Origin: Phellopilus nigrolimitatus
Taxonomy: Eukaryota > Basidiomycota > Agaricomycetes > Hymenochaetales > Hymenochaetaceae
Assembly (NCBI GenBank): GCA_021029095.1
Contig: JAJOHG010000027.1
Span: forward strand, 124,001-188,000
Reading direction: 5' to 3'
DNA: 64,000 nt
The position numbers were made by a program, and so were the translations under genes. Each line of letters begins with the position of its first letter. Positions within the stretch are counted from its first letter, which is position 1. The notes below the pieces were generated by a model. That model saw nothing but the letters and a program-made list of their open reading frames with translations. It was not told where the DNA came from and made no database searches. Positions 57,288 to 64,000 of the stretch are shown piece after piece.

Positions 57288-59585
57288 CTAGCCCTTGCTC
57301 ATCGCATCAGCTGAGACGAACACTCCGAAGGAATTTGGTGCAGGTGCAAATTTAACCATCTTAGAGACAAAATCCTCGATATGGTCATACACTGTAAATG
57401 CGGAAGGATTGCTGTTAGAAACTTGTCTTGCCCGCAGTTGCCATGCCCGCGCTCCGGCCATGACTTTGTCGACCTCGTCTCCGCCCACGACTCCAAGGTC
57501 TTTCCTGTCAGGTCCGCAGCATCGCATGCGTCGCGCGTTGGCTTCCCCTGAGTCATCCTTCGAGAATACGTTTATTAGATCTGCGTGGATAGTCATAAAG
57601 TATAAGGACCCGCTGAACTCGCTTGACGGCGCAATAACGCTGACGAGGATGACTTTCCCTTTGCTAGCCTGCGTTGTCTGGACATAGCGCCGACACATTT
57701 GCAGCGACTCTACACCCAACTTGAGTACATTCTCGCGTTCAGAAGTTAAATCTTCAAAACTGAAAACGTCGAGTGTGGGGGGTACAGTGGTATAATCTGC
57801 CTTGTATACAACGTCTGTAAAAGAAACTCCCGGAAATTTTTGTTTCACTAATGCTATAATGCTAGAATTGTGACGCCTTATATCTGTCAAGCAGAGAAGT
57901 TTGATGAATCCGGCGGTGTGGCTTCCTTCTAGGTTGCCTTAAATATGGGTATAAGAGAAAACTCCGGCGAAAAACGAATAAACTCTGACTCACTGTGATT
58001 TGCGGCAGTCATGACTTTGCACTCCTCTCGATGGTTCCCCAGTTTCCAAGCATTCACTTGACAGTCCCTAGAACAATAGAATGCCATCCTACACCCCGCA
58101 CATTTCTTGAGATTTTCCTTCTCGTCAGTTTTCTTGCACTTTCGATAAATAGAGGGTTCACATCATTAAGAGATAAAAAGCGAAGACAAATTCTTAAATT
58201 CACTTACATAATAACAATGACATTGACTGTATATTCCTGAACCTTGGTCGAAAATAGCCTTGAGCACAGCACGTTCGAATACTATATCCGAGAAGTAGTC
58301 CCAGTCTTTTACGAAAGAACTCGATCTGATCTTCGCAACCAACGAAGCGTCGGATTCAATGGACTTCATTGACCCTATGACAGCACCGAGAACCGGATAA
58401 TAGACAAGATGCGGTGGGAGAAGCGATCGAAGGATAGCCGCAATCGTCGCTATACCTCTGGATGAATAGTTTATAAGACACGATTTGACAATCGCTTCCA
58501 GTAGTCCACTTTGAACCATTTTTGCCGTCCAAAAAGGAGATTGATGGGCCAACATGCCGTGAAACACGAAGTACACGCAATTTTCCATGGCGATGACTTC
58601 CTGCTCTTTTATAAGCCCTTCAGAACCGACGACGCTAGAAAGGTATACAAAAACACGTGTTATGATCGCCGCCCCATCTTTCGCTAGTACGGGAGTTCGG
58701 AATGGGCTTTCGGCATGGCCGACCAGATAGTGCAATATGCAGACGCAGCTAGAAAGGCTAGTGATGACTTCGGCATTGACCTTTGTGACTGTGCGCAGAT
58801 GACGAAGTGCGAGTGTAGCAATCTTTTCTGTATCTCCATCGGCTTCTTTCAATATGATTTCGTGCCCCAGCGCCAGTTTGTTCTGCGAGCCAGCAGTGAG
58901 AAGACAGACGTTGAGGATGTCGGATGCGCGCAACTTGAATATTTCCGAGAAGTTTGCCTTTGCATTTTCCTTGAGCCAGAGGTTCACGACGAGCTCGAGT
59001 AAGCCGTCGTCGAAGACAATCTTTGGGAAAAATATATGGTCGCAGGACACAGTCATTAGAGCATCGCAAAGTGTGACCAGAACGAGCTCCTTGGTCTGTC
59101 GTGTCTCACCATCGACTTTGGGAAATTCTCCACTGACTCGCTCCATGTAGAAATACTGGATCCACGCATGCAAATTGGGCCAGTTGCTCGTAAGAGTGTC
59201 ACTTAGCGTGGGGTCGACTTCCAGTGCGACAAACCGAGACATGGATCCAATGCCAACTATGGACATCAACGCCAGTCCAGAGTGCTTGTCATGGCGCAAT
59301 GGGAGACGTTTATGAGGATTAAAACCGTCGGGAGTACGCAGATGCGTACAGAAAACGCGCATCGTATCTGCGAGGAGCACCGGAGGAATAAGATTGAGGT
59401 TGTAAGAAAGGCAATGGACATCTACGAGAGACCCTAGTCTTGCTTCTGAGACAACCTGTTCGCCAGTCAAATCTTTGATAGCATGAAGTCTTTCTCATGT
59501 TTACCTTTGCAGGGTTCGTCTTCAGCCTCTGCACAGCAGCAAGCTTTTCCGGCTCTCCGATTTTCTCGAGGGCTCGAGTCTTCAT
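57288..59585 (-). CDS. MYND zinc-finger protein, array gene 2 (chimeric)
   Basis: Exons lie exactly 3,054 bp from those of gene 1 (59585-59505, 59455-58208, 58138-57994, 57883-57288). The first 491 residues, including the helical region and the MYND finger, are the same as in gene 1. The C-terminal exon is a different version: after the shared start KQKFPGVSFTDVVY it reads KADYTTVPPTLDVFSFEDL where gene 1 has NADYTSVPSKLDVFRLEDF, and it ends MSKG instead of ISKD. The switch lies at 57801. The reading frame and splice sites are intact, so the gene could be expressed. The hybrid structure is best explained by crossover between two paralogues. Confidence 0.88.
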
Positions 59586-60341
59586 TTCTGAGCACAGGTG
59601 GTCTTAGAGCTGATTTGAATCTGCGAACTTGTTACTTGGCTGTTGGATTGCAAAGACAAAGAGGGCTATAAGATTCGGGTGAAAATTTCAGCGAGATCCG
59701 CAAGTGAGACACCACATCTTGATCGCGTACCCTGACCGTCCCTTGTCAAAAGAAATTTTTATTTGTTCACTCAGCGACATTCTTGCAAATTTTCAAGATA
59801 ATCCGTCGAGAAATGAGAAAGATAAAAAATAATTAATTCTGAGGCTGGAATTTGGTGCACACACTCTATGAGACACCTTTTTTCTCACGGTCAATTTCAA
59901 CGTTTTTCCTCGTATTGCACATCACAACTGGGGAATTTATGTGCTATATCCAAGAGGACTGCTGAATTCTGAAAAAAATGAACCATTTCGGCCGAGAAAT
60001 GAATTGGGGAGCTCGAAATCAAGTTCGGAAGGACCGTAAGCGCACAAGCATCACGTGACCGTGTTTGAGCGAAATCGTGGCAGGATCAAAAATCAATCTT
60101 TGAGTTGGCAACCGAACTGCTTTTCATTGCGATCGAGCGAAATCGAGCCGGGTCGGTTCATTTGATATCACACCTGACTCTTATTGTGGACGGGCTTCTG
60201 TAAGTCAAAATAGAAAACGATGAAACAAAGACGCAGAACAACGTTTCTAAAAGCAGAAGCCAACCCATTGGACGTGAAAACTCTACGTAAGATAAGAGGG
60301 GGAAAGCGCACAAATTATCGGAGCCGCGGCCATGTGCGCTG

Positions 60342-62639
60342 CTAGCCCTTGCTCATCGCATCAGCTGAGACGAACACTCCGAAGGAATTTGGTGCAGGTG
60401 CAAATTTAACCATCTTAGAGACAAAATCCTCGATATGGTCATACACTGTAAATGCGGAAGGATTGCTGTTAGAAACTTGTCTTGCCCGCAGTTGCCATGC
60501 CCGCGCTCCGGCCATGACTTTGTCGACCTCGTCTCCGCCCACGACTCCAAGGTCTTTCCTGTCAGGTCCGCAGCATCGCATGCGTCGCGCGTTGGCTTCC
60601 CCTGAGTCATCCTTCGAGAATACGTTTATTAGATCTGCGTGGATAGTCATAAAGTATAAGGACCCGCTGAACTCGCTTGACGGCGCAATAACGCTGACGA
60701 GGATGACTTTCCCTTTGCTAGCCTGCGTTGTCTGGACATAGCGCCGACACATTTGCAGCGACTCTACACCCAACTTGAGTACATTCTCGCGTTCAGAAGT
60801 TAAATCTTCAAAACTGAAAACGTCGAGTGTGGGGGGTACAGTGGTATAATCTGCCTTGTATACAACGTCTGTAAAAGAAACTCCCGGAAATTTTTGTTTC
60901 ACTAATGCTATAATGCTAGAATTGTGACGCCTTATATCTGTCAAGCAGAGAAGTTTGATGAATCCGGCGGTGTGGCTTCCTTCTAGGTTGCCTTAAATAT
61001 GGGTATAAGAGAAAACTCCGGCGAAAAACGAATAAACTCTGACTCACTGTGATTTGCGGCAGTCATGACTTTGCACTCCTCTCGATGGTTCCCCAGTTTC
61101 CAAGCATTCACTTGACAGTCCCTAGAACAATAGAATGCCATCCTACACCCCGCACATTTCTTGAGATTTTCCTTCTCGTCAGTTTTCTTGCACTTTCGAT
61201 AAATAGAGGGTTCACATCATTAAGAGATAAAAAGCGAAGACAAATTCTTAAATTCACTTACATAATAACAATGACATTGACTGTATATTCCTGAACCTTG
61301 GTCGAAAATAGCCTTGAGCACAGCACGTTCGAATACTATATCCGAGAAGTAGTCCCAGTCTTTTACGAAAGAACTCGATCTGATCTTCGCAACCAACGAA
61401 GCGTCGGATTCAATGGACTTCATTGACCCTATGACAGCACCGAGAACCGGATAATAGACAAGATGCGGTGGGAGAAGCGATCGAAGGATAGCCGCAATCG
61501 TCGCTATACCTCTGGATGAATAGTTTATAAGACACGATTTGACAATCGCTTCCAGTAGTCCACTTTGAACCATTTTTGCCGTCCAAAAAGGAGATTGATG
61601 GGCCAACATGCCGTGAAACACGAAGTACACGCAATTTTCCATGGCGATGACTTCCTGCTCTTTTATAAGCCCTTCAGAACCGACGACGCTAGAAAGGTAT
61701 ACAAAAACACGTGTTATGATCGCCGCCCCATCTTTCGCTAGTACGGGAGTTCGGAATGGGCTTTCGGCATGGCCGACCAGATAGTGCAATATGCAGACGC
61801 AGCTAGAAAGGCTAGTGATGACTTCGGCATTGACCTTTGTGACTGTGCGCAGATGACGAAGTGCGAGTGTAGCAATCTTTTCTGTATCTCCATCGGCTTC
61901 TTTCAATATGATTTCGTGCCCCAGCGCCAGTTTGTTCTGCGAGCCAGCAGTGAGAAGACAGACGTTGAGGATGTCGGATGCGCGCAACTTGAATATTTCC
62001 GAGAAGTTTGCCTTTGCATTTTCCTTGAGCCAGAGGTTCACGACGAGCTCGAGTAAGCCGTCGTCGAAGACAATCTTTGGGAAAAATATATGGTCGCAGG
62101 ACACAGTCATTAGAGCATCGCAAAGTGTGACCAGAACGAGCTCCTTGGTCTGTCGTGTCTCACCATCGACTTTGGGAAATTCTCCACTGACTCGCTCCAT
62201 GTAGAAATACTGGATCCACGCATGCAAATTGGGCCAGTTGCTCGTAAGAGTGTCACTTAGCGTGGGGTCGACTTCCAGTGCGACAAACCGAGACATGGAT
62301 CCAATGCCAACTATGGACATCAACGCCAGTCCAGAGTGCTTGTCATGGCGCAATGGGAGACGTTTATGAGGATTAAAACCGTCGGGAGTACGCAGATGCG
62401 TACAGAAAACGCGCATCGTATCTGCGAGGAGCACCGGAGGAATAAGATTGAGGTTGTAAGAAAGGCAATGGACATCTACGAGAGACCCTAGTCTTGCTTC
62501 TGAGACAACCTGTTCGCCAGTCAAATCTTTGATAGCATGAAGTCTTTCTCATGTTTACCTTTGCAGGGTTCGTCTTCAGCCTCTGCACAGCAGCAAGCTT
62601 TTCCGGCTCTCCGATTTTCTCGAGGGCTCGAGTCTTCAT
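60342..62639 (-). CDS. MYND zinc-finger protein, array gene 3 (chimeric)
   Basis: This is an exact positional copy of gene 2 one unit further right (exons 62639-62559, 62509-61262, 61192-61048, 60937-60342). Every frame I compared is the same as in gene 2, including the alternative C-terminal exon. All splice signals and zinc ligands are intact. No differences in codon use or base composition set it apart, so it is either a very recent duplicate or an assembly copy. Confidence 0.87.
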
Positions 62640-63395
62640 TTCTGAGCACAGGTGGTCTTAGAGCTGATTTGAATCTGCGAACTTGTTACTTGGCTGTTGG
62701 ATTGCAAAGACAAAGAGGGCTATAAGATTCGGGTGAAAATTTCAGCGAGATCCGCAAGTGAGACACCACATCTTGATCGCGTACCCTGACCGTCCCTTGT
62801 CAAAAGAAATTTTTATTTGTTCACTCAGCGACATTCTTGCAAATTTTCAAGATAATCCGTCGAGAAATGAGAAAGATAAAAAATAATTAATTCTGAGGCT
62901 GGAATTTGGTGCACACACTCTATGAGACACCTTTTTTCTCACGGTCAATTTCAACGTTTTTCCTCGTATTGCACATCACAACTGGGGAATTTATGTGCTA
63001 TATCCAAGAGGACTGCTGAATTCTGAAAAAAATGAACCATTTCGGCCGAGAAATGAATTGGGGAGCTCGAAATCAAGTTCGGAAGGACCGTAAGCGCACA
63101 AGCATCACGTGACCGTGTTTGAGCGAAATCGTGGCAGGATCAAAAATCAATCTTTGAGTTGGCAACCGAACTGCTTTTCATTGCGATCGAGCGAAATCGA
63201 GCCGGGTCGGTTCATTTGATATCACACCTGACTCTTATTGTGGACGGGCTTCTGTAAGTCAAAATAGAAAACGATGAAACAAAGACGCAGAACAACGTTT
63301 CTAAAAGCAGAAGCCAACCCATTGGACGTGAAAACTCTACGTAAGATAAGAGGGGGAAAGCGCACAAATTATCGGAGCCGCGGCCATGTGCGCTG

Positions 63396-64000
63396 CTAGC
63401 CCTTGCTCATCGCATCAGCTGAGACGAACACTCCGAAGGAATTTGGTGCAGGTGCAAATTTAACCATCTTAGAGACAAAATCCTCGATATGGTCATACAC
63501 TGTAAATGCGGAAGGATTGCTGTTAGAAACTTGTCTTGCCCGCAGTTGCCATGCCCGCGCTCCGGCCATGACTTTGTCGACCTCGTCTCCGCCCACGACT
63601 CCAAGGTCTTTCCTGTCAGGTCCGCAGCATCGCATGCGTCGCGCGTTGGCTTCCCCTGAGTCATCCTTCGAGAATACGTTTATTAGATCTGCGTGGATAG
63701 TCATAAAGTATAAGGACCCGCTGAACTCGCTTGACGGCGCAATAACGCTGACGAGGATGACTTTCCCTTTGCTAGCCTGCGTTGTCTGGACATAGCGCCG
63801 ACACATTTGCAGCGACTCTACACCCAACTTGAGTACATTCTCGCGTTCAGAAGTTAAATCTTCAAAACTGAAAACGTCGAGTGTGGGGGGTACAGTGGTA
63901 TAATCTGCCTTGTATACAACGTCTGTAAAAGAAACTCCCGGAAATTTTTGCTTCGCTAATTCTAGAATGCTAGAACTGTGACGCTTGATATCTGTCAAGC
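63396..64000 (-). CDS. MYND-family gene 4, C-terminal exon only
   Basis: The last exon of a fourth gene, cut by the window edge. From 63396 to 63950 it is the same as the last exon of genes 2 and 3. Beyond 63950 it diverges: the exon start reads IKRHSSSILELAKQKF where genes 1-3 have IRRHNSSIIALVKQKF. This is presumably the undisrupted second paralogue that donated its 3' end to the chimeric genes. The rest of the gene, with its MYND finger, should lie to the right. Confidence 0.8.
   Translation of the reverse strand, partial: LTDIKRHSSSILELAKQKFPGVSFTDVVYKADYTTVPPTLDVFSFEDLTSERENVLKLGVESLQMCRRYVQTTQASKGKVILVSVIAPSSEFSGSLYFMTIHADLINVFSKDDSGEANARRMRCCGPDRKDLGVVGGDEVDKVMAGARAWQLRARQVSNSNPSAFTVYDHIEDFVSKMVKFAPAPNSFGVFVSADAMSKG

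Larger units (their letters stand above)
54748..63950. repeat. Three tandem 3,054-bp units, apparently identical
   Basis: Sequence at position p recurs at p+3054 and p+6108. All translated frames inside agree between units and the spacers read the same where compared. The identical block starts just after a mismatch at 54747 versus 57801 and ends before a mismatch at 63951 versus 60897. It is therefore three full units plus 41 bp. Each unit carries one MYND gene body, its upstream spacer and most of the C-terminal exon of the next gene. The units are head to tail, all coding on the minus strand. Confidence 0.92.

Noticed and set aside
54748..63950. Array as a transposon, CRISPR or rDNA-like repeat
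   Set aside because: Units hold an ordinary spliced gene plus spacer, with no terminal repeats, transposase, short spacers or RNA genes.

Overview
The window looks like nuclear DNA of a filamentous basidiomycete, most likely an agaricomycete. Almost every gene is split by several 45-85 nt GT-AG introns. Housekeeping genes (MED21, a CUL4-type cullin, PSD1, VPS35, RTF2) sit beside families that are expanded in mushroom-forming fungi: DUF6533 membrane proteins, a TPR-CHAT protein, BCS1-like AAA ATPases and MYND zinc-finger proteins. I saw no tRNA, rRNA, CRISPR array or intact transposon. All calls come from reading the sequence by eye, so exon joins are predictions.

Layout. 0.2-2.1 kb: a heterotrimeric G-protein alpha subunit with a predicted one-nucleotide exon and an unusual active site. 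2.1-5.7 kb: no gene I can support. 5.7-10.9 kb: two DUF6533 membrane-protein genes in tandem with unresolved sequence between them. 11.4-11.6 kb: a degenerate minisatellite. 12.2-13.6 kb: an unknown acidic protein. 14.3-18.2 kb: MED21 (+) and a cullin (-), convergent. 19.2-21.6 kb: a CNNM/Mam3-type transporter with an 8-nt exon. 21.9-23.3 kb: a ChaC gamma-glutamylcyclotransferase (-). 23.6-25.4 kb: mitochondrial phosphatidylserine decarboxylase. 26.2-27.5 kb: a 2-oxoglutarate/Fe(II) oxygenase. 28.2-29.3 kb: a GT8 glycosyltransferase with an apparent frameshift. 30.2-31.3 kb: an unknown protein (-) whose decayed paralogue lies at 52.9 kb. 32.1-34.7 kb: a duplicated BCS1-like locus. 35.1-36.6 kb: an unknown membrane protein (-). 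38.3-40.6 kb: the TPR-CHAT gene. 41.4 kb: a small Ser-rich protein. 42.4-45.8 kb: VPS35 (-). 46.0-48.2 kb: a MYND protein. 49.5-52.2 kb: a GPALPP/DUF3752 protein followed by RTF2.

The last 10 kb is the most striking part. A MYND-protein gene sits in a head-to-tail array of three units of exactly 3,054 bp that look identical, followed by the 3' exon of a fourth gene. The mismatches that bound the identical block lie inside the last coding exon, about 41 bp apart. This suggests the repeated genes are chimeras formed by unequal crossover between two older paralogues. The MYND gene at 46 kb has the same exon architecture, down to two internal exons of identical length.

Several otherwise well preserved genes (GT8, TPR-CHAT, the CNNM 5' end, possibly GPALPP) carry what looks like one single-base frame break. 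Either they are degrading or the assembly keeps some indel errors. The perfect array should be judged with the same caution.
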